From CANLBN01 sp047638515 (GTDB taxonomy: Bacteria > Pseudomonadota > Gammaproteobacteria > Pseudomonadales > Cellvibrionaceae), in NCBI GenBank assembly GCA_047638515.1, contig JBLIME010000119.1:1-8428 (forward strand): a DNA stretch of 8,428 nucleotides, read 5' to 3'. A program made the translations under genes and the position numbers. The notes beneath the pieces were generated by a model. That model worked only from the letters and a program-made list of their open reading frames with translations. It was not told the origin of the DNA and searched no databases. Of the stretch, positions 1 to 6,681 are shown piece after piece (position 1 is the first letter of the stretch; each line of letters begins with the position of its first letter).

Positions 1-305
1 CTCTTATCAAAAATAACCTGTTTAATAAAAGGCTTTATTAAAGTACACCCAAACGTAGTGATAGAAACCCCAAAGCCCCCTAAAAAAATTGTAAGATCCA
101 TTTGATTTTTATACACATAGACAATCATTGCAAGTGCTAATAGAAACAACCCTACAACTATATATATGACACAAAATAGCAGTGAGCTGATAGTAGGCTT
201 AAGATAAGCTACATTGTCATCAAATATAAATTTATGCGACCTAAACTTGGGTCCTTTATGTATCAGCGTTCTGCTAACATCTATCGGAGTATCATTAATC
301 TTCAT
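1..305 (-). CDS. Partial hypothetical two-helix membrane protein (N-terminal part)
   Basis: I do not recognise the family. An ATG at 303-305 opens a reading frame of 101 codons that continues past the left edge without a stop, so the C-terminus is missing. The product starts MKINDTPIDV and has a polar N-terminal stretch of about 38 residues. Two hydrophobic segments follow, at about residues 39-66 (SSLLFCVIYIVVGLFLLALA core) and 72-90 (IFLGGFGVSITTFG core). The short linker between them carries Lys, Asn and Asp, and Lys-rich residues follow the second segment, as expected for a helical hairpin in the inner membrane. A modest Shine-Dalgarno-like AGGTAAG lies just upstream on the minus strand. 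The upstream symporter gene on the same strand ends at a terminator, so this gene probably has its own promoter. The open frame, start context and membrane pattern support a real gene, but no function can be given. Confidence 0.6.
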   Translation of the reverse strand, partial: MKINDTPIDVSRTLIHKGPKFRSHKFIFDDNVAYLKPTISSLLFCVIYIVVGLFLLALAMIVYVYKNQMDLTIFLGGFGVSITTFGCTLIKPFIKQVIFDK

Positions 306-394
306 AATAGCTTACCTAGATTGTGAATTTTTAAAAATCAATATCTGTTAACAACAGGCTAGATGATTAATGGACACGCCTTATTTTTTATCAT

Positions 395-421
395 AAAAAA
401 AGCCCACCAAGGTGAGCTTTT
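395..421 (-). terminator. Rho-independent terminator of the symporter gene
   Basis: Read on the minus strand, an AAAAGC/GCTTTT outer stem and a CAC/GTG inner stem, with one C-A mismatch between them, close on a CTTG loop and run into a tract of seven T. It lies about 35 bp past the symporter stop codon. The A-rich 5' side could give weak activity in the other direction, but no plus-strand gene ends here. Confidence 0.8.
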
Positions 422-455
422 ATGTGTGTATCGAGTGTCAATAAATAATTATCGA

Positions 456-2006
456 TTATTTATATCTTTTTATCTCACCTGATTTTACACGTGTAATAAA
501 TGAAGCCAACTCATCTTTAACAACCGGCATTAAGAAATATAGACCAACAATGTTGAAGATAGACATTGAAAATATTGCCGCATCAGAGAAATCAATAACT
601 GCTCCAAACTGTATGGTTGCACCGACAATGATAAAAAAACAAAACATTAGTTTAAAAATAACTTCTGTTCCCTTACCTTCACCAAACAGGTAGGTCCATG
701 CTTTAAGACCATAATATGACCATGAGATCATCGTTGAAAATGCAAACATAATCACTGCCAAAGCAAGGAAATATTTGAAAATACCCACTGATGATGAGAA
801 CGAAGCCGCGGTTAGTTGAACACCGGTTAAGCCGGCACCATCAAAAGGTGCAAAGTTTAGCCCTGCAATAGTAATAACCAATGCTGTCATTGTACAAATG
901 ACCACCGTGTCAATGAAAGGCTCAAGTGTAGAGACTAAACCTTCAGTAATTGGCTCTTTCGTTTTAACGGCAGAGTGAGCAATTGCGGCCGAACCAATGC
1001 CTGCTTCATTCGAGAAGGTTGCACGCTTTAAACCTTGTATCAATGCTCCAACGACGCCACCTGCGACGCCTGCACCAGTAAATGCACCTTCGAATATTGC
1101 GCTAAATGCCGCACCGATTTGACTAAAATTAACCAGAATAACAATAATGGCCATGCTCACGTATAAAACTGCCATATAAGGCACAATTTTTTCGGTAACT
1201 GATGCAATTGACGGCATACCACCTACAATGACAGAAAAGACTAATGCCGCTAACACTACTCCGGTGATAATTCCATATTCGGCAGGAACGTCAAAGGCAT
1301 AAGTTAGCATTGCATGGGCTTGGTTAGCTTGAAACATGTTACCGCCACCAATAGCACCTAAAATACACATTAACGCAAAACCGACGGCAAGAAACTTGCC
1401 TAAGCCGGCAAAGCCGCGTTCAGCCATCGCATCACGCAAGTAATACATAGGGCCACCAGATATAGCGCCCGATGGTAAAACTGTTCTGTATTTTACGCCC
1501 AAAGTACATTCGAAGAATTTAGAAGCCATTCCTAAAAGACCGCAAAGTATCATCCAAAAAGTAGCTCCAGGCCCACCAATAGCTACTGCAACACCAACAC
1601 CCGCGATATTACCCAAGCCAACGGTGCCCGATAGAGCCGTTGTCAACGCCTGAAAGTGGGACACTTCGCCATCTTCTTTTGCGTTTGGATCTGAATATTT
1701 ACCTCTGACGATCGCTAATGCCAAAGCAGATTGTTTAAATTGAACAAAGCCGAAGTAAACTGTAAAGATTGCCGCAGCTATAAATAACCAGCCAACGATT
1801 AACGGAAAACCAGTTCCACCGACCGGCACGCTAGTAAAGACAAGTCCGGCAAACCAACCTAAGTAGTTGTTAAAAAAAGTATCTACTGTTGTACTAATGT
1901 CCGTAATTATTGCACCAAATGAGCTAACCTCAGAACCTTGTGCATAGACTCCAATTGACATAAAAATTAGACACACACCTATGAAATATCGATTTATTTT
2001 TTTCAT
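456..2006 (-). CDS. Alanine or glycine:cation (Na+) symporter, AGCS family
   Basis: This is an inner-membrane carrier that takes up alanine or glycine with sodium (AGCS family, AlsT/DagA-like). At 516 residues it has the usual family length, with about ten or more hydrophobic segments. Family signatures are visible. Residues 125-152 include LSGTVGLGNIAGVGVA followed by GGPGATFWM, then GMASKFFE near 159-167. GGPMYYL lies at about 184-190, and GLKRATFSNEAGIGSAA lies at 325-341. The first 23 residues (MKKINRYFIG start, then a hydrophobic stretch ending YAQG) look like a cleavable signal or an extra N-terminal helix, followed by a short polar segment. The start at 2004-2006 is ATG with only a weak GAG-type ribosome site. 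Met16 is a less likely alternative. The gene stands alone, with a terminator after it and a long spacer before it. The family call is secure; which amino acid it carries cannot be read from the sequence. Confidence 0.95.
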   Translation of the reverse strand: MKKINRYFIGVCLIFMSIGVYAQGSEVSSFGAIITDISTTVDTFFNNYLGWFAGLVFTSVPVGGTGFPLIVGWLFIAAAIFTVYFGFVQFKQSALALAIVRGKYSDPNAKEDGEVSHFQALTTALSGTVGLGNIAGVGVAVAIGGPGATFWMILCGLLGMASKFFECTLGVKYRTVLPSGAISGGPMYYLRDAMAERGFAGLGKFLAVGFALMCILGAIGGGNMFQANQAHAMLTYAFDVPAEYGIITGVVLAALVFSVIVGGMPSIASVTEKIVPYMAVLYVSMAIIVILVNFSQIGAAFSAIFEGAFTGAGVAGGVVGALIQGLKRATFSNEAGIGSAAIAHSAVKTKEPITEGLVSTLEPFIDTVVICTMTALVITIAGLNFAPFDGAGLTGVQLTAASFSSSVGIFKYFLALAVIMFAFSTMISWSYYGLKAWTYLFGEGKGTEVIFKLMFCFFIIVGATIQFGAVIDFSDAAIFSMSIFNIVGLYFLMPVVKDELASFITRVKSGEIKRYK

Positions 2007-2029
2007 ATTAAAATACTCAAATTGTTATC

Positions 2030-2040
2030 TTTATACTATA
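2030..2040 (-). promoter_or_regulatory. Possible -10 region for the symporter gene
   Basis: On the minus strand this reads TATAGTATAAA, two overlapping -10-like hexamers about 25 bp upstream of the ATG. That would give a short leader. No convincing -35 element is present at 16-18 bp, so the call rests on the -10 match and position only. Confidence 0.35.
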
Positions 2041-2194
2041 ACTAACTTACAAAACTATCCATAAAGCACCAACCACTCACAACACTAATAATTTTATTAC
2101 ACAACACCCCGTAAACACTTACTTGCAAAAAGCTATGATCTAATTGCGTATTACAACTTGCTTAGCTTTTGAAGATAAGTATTAGTAAACCTTT

Positions 2195-2204
2195 TACACG
2201 TGTA
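2195..2204. repeat. Palindrome TACACGTGTA upstream of the symporter (copy 2)
   Basis: A perfect 10-bp palindrome about 190 bp upstream of the symporter start. The same decamer occurs at 486-495 inside the last codons of that gene, and the identity extends to 13 bases (TTTTACACGTGTA at 483-495 and 2192-2204). It could be a regulator site, but the copy in coding sequence may be chance. Confidence 0.4.
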
Positions 2205-2595
2205 TTTATGCATACGGCCTAAATTGACAGAGCCTCAACTTGCAATAAATATGTTTGATCTTGCTGTGAGTGCTTGTAGGGGCAGCAGCTTAAAGTCGAG
2301 TGTAGATTTTTATTGTTTATAGCTATAATTGTAATTGTTTTATGCTGCTTCGTAAGTTCCTCAGCTTACATAAAAAATGTAAATAGATGATTCAGTCGTA
2401 TAACTTTACGCTATTCATTAGAGCAACACAGTAGATTTAATGCGCATTTATATGATTGATAAGACCTGACACTGGCTATATCCCTACTTCACATTTGATA
2501 ACTACTAGTTTTTATTAGCCACTACTTTTATTTACTACTTTTTTGACTGCATTACCGACAGATGACGCTACTTTAGTTTTAAATCGGCCTATCAA

Positions 2596-3159
2596 TCATT
2601 TAACGACAATCTTAAGTGACTCCCCTGTCGATGAGTTATAGGCAACAACGCCTCCTGAGGATACACCTCTTCCAGTTAACGCTTGGATGACCACTTGATG
2701 TGTGACCATTAACGATAGACTATTTTTTTTGAGACTTGTAAGTTTGTCTTGCAACAGAACAAGTGTTTGGTCGCGATCAACATGCCCTTCAAAAAAAGAA
2801 TTAAGCCCAGTGAACTTCTCTACATCGCCAAGCTGCATGAGCTTGGCGGTTTCAAGGCAGCGACACCAATGGCTTGAATAAATTTTATCGACCATAACGC
2901 TCGATTGTCTTAGATTTTGACCCAGCAAAGTAGCCTGGCTTCTACCAACGGCATCTAGATTTCGCTGCGTGTTACATTGGTTAATAACAAAATTTTTAGG
3001 ATCTCCAAAACCGGGCGCAATTGCATGACGTATGAGCAAAACATTGGCATCTATCTTAGCTAACTGCTCCGCGATACTGTACTTATATGAAGTTGCAAGG
3101 CTCTTAGACACCCCGCCAAACATGATGAAAATAGCGAATAATATATTTCGAGCCAACAC
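2596..3159 (-). CDS. Exported histidine phosphatase family protein
   Basis: Small member (187 residues) of the histidine phosphatase (phosphoglycerate mutase-like) superfamily, which removes phosphate through a phosphohistidine intermediate. The RH signature is at residues 44-46 (LLIRHAIAPG), with His45 the expected nucleophile. The second arginine region is SSHWCRCLETAK (95-106, Arg100). A candidate acid is Glu124 (FFEGH), and the second catalytic histidine is His154 (MVTHQ). Residues 1-22 form a likely signal peptide: Arg4, a hydrophobic core FAIFIMFGG, then SKSLA before TS. The protein is therefore probably periplasmic. The start chosen is GTG at 3157-3159 because a GGGAG ribosome site lies 7 bp before it; TTG at 3154-3156 is an alternative. 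The LPS-core phosphatase Ais of E. coli is a distant exported comparison, but the substrate here is unknown. The gene stands alone. Confidence 0.85.
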   Translation of the reverse strand: MLARNILFAIFIMFGGVSKSLATSYKYSIAEQLAKIDANVLLIRHAIAPGFGDPKNFVINQCNTQRNLDAVGRSQATLLGQNLRQSSVMVDKIYSSHWCRCLETAKLMQLGDVEKFTGLNSFFEGHVDRDQTLVLLQDKLTSLKKNSLSLMVTHQVVIQALTGRGVSSGGVVAYNSSTGESLKIVVK

Positions 3160-3166
3160 TTTATAT

Positions 3167-3171
3167 CTCCC
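3167..3171 (-). promoter_or_regulatory. Ribosome binding site deciding a GTG start
   Basis: GGGAG on the minus strand, 7 bp before GTG (3157-3159). This supports GTG over the adjacent TTG and over any internal ATG, and keeps the whole signal peptide. Confidence 0.65.
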
Positions 3172-3422
3172 AATTATTTAAATACGTCATTTTGACAAAC
3201 ATCTGGTTTTCGAATGAGCCTTGATAACAGCAATCTAACACGTTGGGCCCACTATCTATTAATAGTACTACCGGTAAACTAAATTACGACTAGTACTCAA
3301 CTAGGTGCAACTAATTGTCATTGGTAATATTGATGAGGCGCTGAGTGATAGTCTTATAGCCTACTTAATTGCCGCTATCTAAGATGCTTTTTGCTCTAAG
3401 TCTATGCCGAGCGACGCCTTTT

Positions 3423-3466
3423 GTTGAATAGTCTCTCACTTAGCTAGTCACTACACTCTATTCAAC
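3423..3466. repeat. Perfect 9-bp inverted repeat GTTGAATAG / CTATTCAAC
   Basis: The arms are at 3423-3431 and 3458-3466 with a 26-bp spacer. The spacer contains a second near-palindrome (ACTTAGCTAGT) almost at the centre, and TAGTC occurs twice. It lies about 160 bp upstream of the -10 box of the binding-protein operon. It could be a regulator site or a hairpin. There is no T tract after it, so a terminator is unlikely. Confidence 0.5.
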
Positions 3467-3623
3467 TTTGGTCACGCTGTTTCGATTGCTCAACCATTAC
3501 CATCAAAGTGAAAATAGACGCGCGCTGGTGTCTTTGCCATCCGCATTCATTTTAACCGCGCCCATGGCATTTAATGAAAAATCTAATGCTACATATTATT
3601 TTTCCCTTTTAAGATATTTGGGC

Positions 3624-3629
3624 TATAAT
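3624..3629 (+). promoter_or_regulatory. Consensus -10 box for the binding-protein/GGDEF-EAL operon
   Basis: Exact TATAAT, which would start transcription near 3636 and give a leader of about 55 bases before the likely start region. The -35 position reads only TTTCCC at 18 bp spacing, so the promoter may need an activator. The inverted repeat upstream is a candidate site for one. Confidence 0.5.
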
Positions 3630-3674
3630 TCATCTACCAACTTGTTATAAGAAATAAAGCGCGAGCTGCTCTAC

Positions 3675-3680
3675 AGGGGA
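3675..3680 (+). promoter_or_regulatory. Ribosome binding site that bears on the unusual start
   Basis: AGGGGA, able to pair with the 16S tail with one G-U pair. It lies 9 bp before ATT (3690-3692, in frame) and 14 bp before ATG (3695-3697, out of frame). No comparable site precedes the in-frame TTG at 3744, so translation probably begins near 3690-3695. Confidence 0.55.
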
Positions 3681-3689
3681 TTTAATCAC

Positions 3690-4523
3690 ATTAAATGGAA
3701 ATTTCACCAGCCTATTTCGTTACATAAGCTTCTAGCATTACTCTTGCTGTGGTCGACAGTTAGCAGCACAGCTATGACTGCCGAAAATGACTTAGGTAAC
3801 CACCAACAGATCGCTCATATGCTTGAGAGTCTCAACTGGGTAACTGAGGAGCACCCACCGTTCAATTACCGAGATCCTATCACCGGTGAAATCAGCGGTG
3901 CTGCAGTAGAAGTGTTATTACAGATATTTCGTAAAATTGGGGTTGCGAGTGATCGTATAAATTTAAAAATTTATCCCTGGGCTCGCGGTTACTACAAGGT
4001 CCTAAATGACCCTGGCACAGTTTTATTTTCGACAACTTACACGCCGGATCGACTCGCGAAAATGAAGTTTGTTGGCCCAATGGCGCCCAACGTTGTCGCA
4101 GTGATTGCACTAAAATCGAGAAATCTTGTGATCAATTCTCATGTAGATTTGAATCGATTACGCATTGGTGTGGTGCGCGACGATATTGGCGAGCAATTGC
4201 TGCTCAGTCAAGGGGTCGAGACCAAAGCCATCGATCAATTGAACTCTGGCCTGGGTATGGTGAAAAAACTCGCCTCAGGTAGAATTGATGCCGTAGCTTA
4301 TCCCCACGCAGCAACTCAGTTTTTATTCAAAACTGCCAGCATTAATTCTGATGACTTTGAAATTATCCATGTATTAAAGTCATCAGCCATGGGATATGCT
4401 TTTCACTCATCAACCGATGAGTACATTCTTGAACCCATGCGCGAAGCACTCAGAGATCTTGACCTCGATGGCACTTTGACGAAGATACAAATTAAGTATG
4501 GCTTGAAGACCACGGATGAGTAG
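3690..4523 (+). CDS. Periplasmic solute-binding protein, family 3 type, without transporter genes
   Basis: Periplasmic binding-protein fold resembling amino-acid-type family 3 binding proteins (SBP_bac_3). From the ATT start the product would have 277 residues. Visible features are EEHPPFNY (53-60), the TTYTPDR segment (115-121), a domain crossover near IGVVRDD, ASGRIDAVAYP (195-205) and a C-terminal DLDGTLTKIQIKYG. Residues 2-30 make a clear signal peptide: KWKFHQPISLHK, then LLALLLLW, then SSTA as a cleavage region. The signal peptide is why I place the start upstream. The ordinary alternative, TTG at 3744, lacks a ribosome site and cuts the signal in half. ATG at 3695 is out of frame and stops after ten codons; removing one G (3697 or 3698) would give MKFHQPISLHK in frame. 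No permease or ATPase is adjacent. The gene overlaps the next by 8 bp, which points to a sensory rather than transport role. The ligand is unknown. Confidence 0.83.
   Translation: MKWKFHQPISLHKLLALLLLWSTVSSTAMTAENDLGNHQQIAHMLESLNWVTEEHPPFNYRDPITGEISGAAVEVLLQIFRKIGVASDRINLKIYPWARGYYKVLNDPGTVLFSTTYTPDRLAKMKFVGPMAPNVVAVIALKSRNLVINSHVDLNRLRIGVVRDDIGEQLLLSQGVETKAIDQLNSGLGMVKKLASGRIDAVAYPHAATQFLFKTASINSDDFEIIHVLKSSAMGYAFHSSTDEYILEPMREALRDLDLDGTLTKIQIKYGLKTTDE
4516..4523 (+). promoter_or_regulatory. Stop/start overlap ATGAGTAG
   Basis: The last five bases of the binding-protein frame and its TAG stop lie inside an octamer that begins with the ATG of the GGDEF-EAL gene. No Shine-Dalgarno sequence stands at a normal distance, so the enzyme is probably translated by ribosomes that have just finished the binding protein, linking the amounts of the two. 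Confidence 0.7.
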
Positions 4524-6681
4524 CATTAAGAAAGGCATTGGGCTGCGTCTACTGCGCTATGTTTTTGGTTGCTACTTGATTGTGGCTCTGCTTGTTACTG
4601 GAGTTCAGCTTGTCTCCGAATATCGTCATGTCAAAAAAGATGTGTTTAACCAAATCTATGATCTTGAGAGAACATTTAAAAAGAGTTTTGCAAACTCGAT
4701 CTGGTCCTTTGATAACACTCAGCTCGAAGTAACCCTCTTTGGCATGACTAAAATTGATACCGTATCAGGCATCAAAATTGTGGACGAAAGCAAGCAAGTT
4801 TTGGCCTCTATTGGCAATGTGGTGGCCGCAGATAGCCAAATTCTATCGAGCAACAATTTAGATAGCTCAGGAATGAAGCAAATTGAATTAATGCAAGCTG
4901 ACTCAAGTACTCGTCAAACGTTATTTGAATACACCTTCCCTATCGAACATCAAGAGATTGAAACTAGTGCGATTAACCTTATTGGTTACGGCCATATTTA
5001 TACCGACGTTAGTACGATAACTGATCGTGTTAAATATAGCTTTATCTTAATTATTATTAACTCACTGATTAAAACAGCTGCTTTGTGGCTATTCTTTTTG
5101 TATTTTATTAACAGACTGATTGCTAAACCATTAGCCATATTAGCCAATGCCGCCGTTGCAATTAATCCAAACAAGCTTGAAACTCTGAGCAACTCAACAG
5201 CTCTCGATACGATAACTAGTGCAAAGCACGACGACGAACTCTTTTTATTAGCGACTAACTTTAATCAAATGCGCAGGGCCATAGCAGAAAAAATACACAT
5301 TATTGAATCACAAAAAATTGAGTTAGAGGCGCGGGTTTTAGATCGCACAAAATCTCTCTCCCAAGCTAATGAAAAATTGAAGCATTTAGCCCTTCACGAT
5401 ACCTTAACGTCCCTGCCCAACCGAATATTGTTTCAAGATAGACTGGAGCAGTTGCTTAAAATCGGTCAACGCAATAACAGTCGATTTCTTGTAGCTAGTA
5501 TTGACTTGACTAAATTCAAGGCCATTAATGATAATTATGGGCACCACATCGGTGATTTAATACTAATCGAAGTGGCTCAGCGCTTATCCGGTGTTTTAAG
5601 AGGCACCGACACCTTAGCTCGCATGGGTGGAGATGAGTTTTACGCTTTAATATCGCTACCACACAATAGTGATGGCGAGCTGATCGTTCAGAAATTTTTC
5701 GCAGCGCTGCAAGCTCCGTTTATGTTCGATGATCCCGATCCAGTGAGTGTTTTATTCAATGCTAATGTCGGTACTGCTATTTACCCTGAGCACGGGATAA
5801 CGGCGGACTCACTGGTTAAAAATGCCGACATGGCTATGTACCAAGCCAAAAATGCTGGTATTGACTATGTAATCTATAGCTCTGATGAAGATTCAAAATT
5901 AAGGCGACAGCTTAAATTGAGCCTAGACTTTAAAGAGGCCATAGAGAATGATCAGTTATTTTTACTTTATCAGCCCATATTTAACATTCAATCCGGGCAG
6001 GTTAAAAAAATAGAGGCTCTGGTGCGCTGGCAACACCCTACGTTGGGATTAATTTCACCTGTCGAATTTATTCCTATTTGTGAGCGCAATGGCGGTATTC
6101 GAGAGCTGACCAGCTGGGTTTTTCATCAAGCCTGCAGGCAGTGCAAAGTCTTTTGCCAAGTCGATGCTGCACTCTCGATCTCTATCAATTTATCTGGCCA
6201 TGTATTTAGTCAACCTGAAATTCCCGACGTCCTAGAGAATATCTGCAAAATATCGGACATTTCAACTGGCAATATAAATCTAGAGGTCACTGAATCTACT
6301 GCAATGGCGAAGCCCGACCAAGCGATTGAAATTTTGAATCAGCTAACGGCAAAAGGTTTTACTATCTCGATAGATGACTTTGGTACCGGCTACTCATCGT
6401 TTTCTTATTTGACGATGCTACCGGTAAGTGAGTTGAAAATCGATAAAAGCTTTCTACTTAATTTAGGTAAGAACAGCGATAAGGTGATAAAGGCAATGAT
6501 TGATCTAGCGCATTCGTTGGATCTTAAAGTTGTCGGTGAAGGTGTGGAGACGAAAGACTTATTAGTTTTGTTAAAAAATATGCAGTGCGATTATGCCCAA
6601 GGTTATTATATCGCCAAACCCCTACCCGCTGACAAACTACAGCTATTTCTACTAAAAAGTCTAAACATTGAAACAGCCTAG
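4516..6681 (+). CDS. Membrane-bound GGDEF-EAL protein with periplasmic sensor and HAMP
   Basis: This 721-residue inner-membrane protein is predicted to make and degrade c-di-GMP. TM1 is at about 13-34. A periplasmic sensor of about 140 residues (35-173), with an ANSIWSFDNTQL motif at 59-70, resembles CHASE-type sensors. TM2 is at about 174-200, a HAMP-like segment (RLIAKPLAIL) at 200-255, and a coiled-coil linker at about 255-290. The GGDEF domain spans about 288-450 with GGDEF at 371-375. An inhibitory I-site RGTD (362-365) sits exactly five residues before it. The usual DLDxFK motif reads DLTKFK (330-335); its first, metal-binding Asp is kept. The EAL domain (465-710) keeps Glu500 (EALVRW), Asn558, Glu590, Asp620-Asp621 (DDFGTGYSS), Lys641, Glu675 and Gln695, so phosphodiesterase activity is expected. 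The ATG overlaps the preceding stop (ATGAGTAG) and has no good ribosome site, suggesting coupled translation. Confidence 0.96.
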   Translation: MSSIKKGIGLRLLRYVFGCYLIVALLVTGVQLVSEYRHVKKDVFNQIYDLERTFKKSFANSIWSFDNTQLEVTLFGMTKIDTVSGIKIVDESKQVLASIGNVVAADSQILSSNNLDSSGMKQIELMQADSSTRQTLFEYTFPIEHQEIETSAINLIGYGHIYTDVSTITDRVKYSFILIIINSLIKTAALWLFFLYFINRLIAKPLAILANAAVAINPNKLETLSNSTALDTITSAKHDDELFLLATNFNQMRRAIAEKIHIIESQKIELEARVLDRTKSLSQANEKLKHLALHDTLTSLPNRILFQDRLEQLLKIGQRNNSRFLVASIDLTKFKAINDNYGHHIGDLILIEVAQRLSGVLRGTDTLARMGGDEFYALISLPHNSDGELIVQKFFAALQAPFMFDDPDPVSVLFNANVGTAIYPEHGITADSLVKNADMAMYQAKNAGIDYVIYSSDEDSKLRRQLKLSLDFKEAIENDQLFLLYQPIFNIQSGQVKKIEALVRWQHPTLGLISPVEFIPICERNGGIRELTSWVFHQACRQCKVFCQVDAALSISINLSGHVFSQPEIPDVLENICKISDISTGNINLEVTESTAMAKPDQAIEILNQLTAKGFTISIDDFGTGYSSFSYLTMLPVSELKIDKSFLLNLGKNSDKVIKAMIDLAHSLDLKVVGEGVETKDLLVLLKNMQCDYAQGYYIAKPLPADKLQLFLLKSLNIETA

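Larger units (their letters stand above)
2007..2595. other. Intergenic region of about 590 bp with no gene seen
   Basis: AT-rich spacer between the symporter start and the end of the phosphatase gene. I see no credible reading frame or RNA gene. It holds an 8-bp inverted repeat, AAAAGCTA at 2128-2135 and TAGCTTTT at 2163-2170, with a 27-bp loop. The octamer CAACTTGC occurs twice (2154-2161 and 2236-2243), and the decamer palindrome TACACGTGTA lies at 2195-2204. A weak GTAAG/CTTAC hairpin is near 2352-2370. No clear terminator follows the phosphatase stop codon. Confidence 0.5.
3160..3689. other. Divergent intergenic region of about 530 bp
   Basis: Spacer between the minus-strand phosphatase and the plus-strand binding-protein operon, so promoters for both should lie here. 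I see a consensus -10 box at 3624-3629 for the plus strand and a 9-bp inverted repeat at 3423-3466. Two TAGTACT copies lie near 3262-3300. A 60-codon TTG-initiated frame at 3468-3650 has no ribosome site or recognisable content, and I do not treat it as a gene. Confidence 0.5.

Noticed and set aside
3468..3650. 60-codon plus-strand reading frame starting with TTG
   Set aside because: It has no ribosome site and no recognisable composition or domain. It starts at the edge of an inverted repeat and contains the likely -10 box of the next operon.
3695..3727. Ten-codon leader peptide from ATG (MEISPAYFVT)
   Set aside because: It is possible as an upstream frame, but 14 bp is far from the ribosome site and the sequence shows no attenuator features. 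The out-of-frame ATG is better explained by the start problem of the binding protein.
3892..4110. 72-codon minus-strand reading frame
   Set aside because: It is fully antisense to the well-supported binding-protein gene and has no family features.
4998..5192. 64-codon minus-strand reading frame with hydrophobic stretches
   Set aside because: It is antisense to the second membrane helix and HAMP region of the GGDEF-EAL gene; the hydrophobicity mirrors that AT-rich segment.
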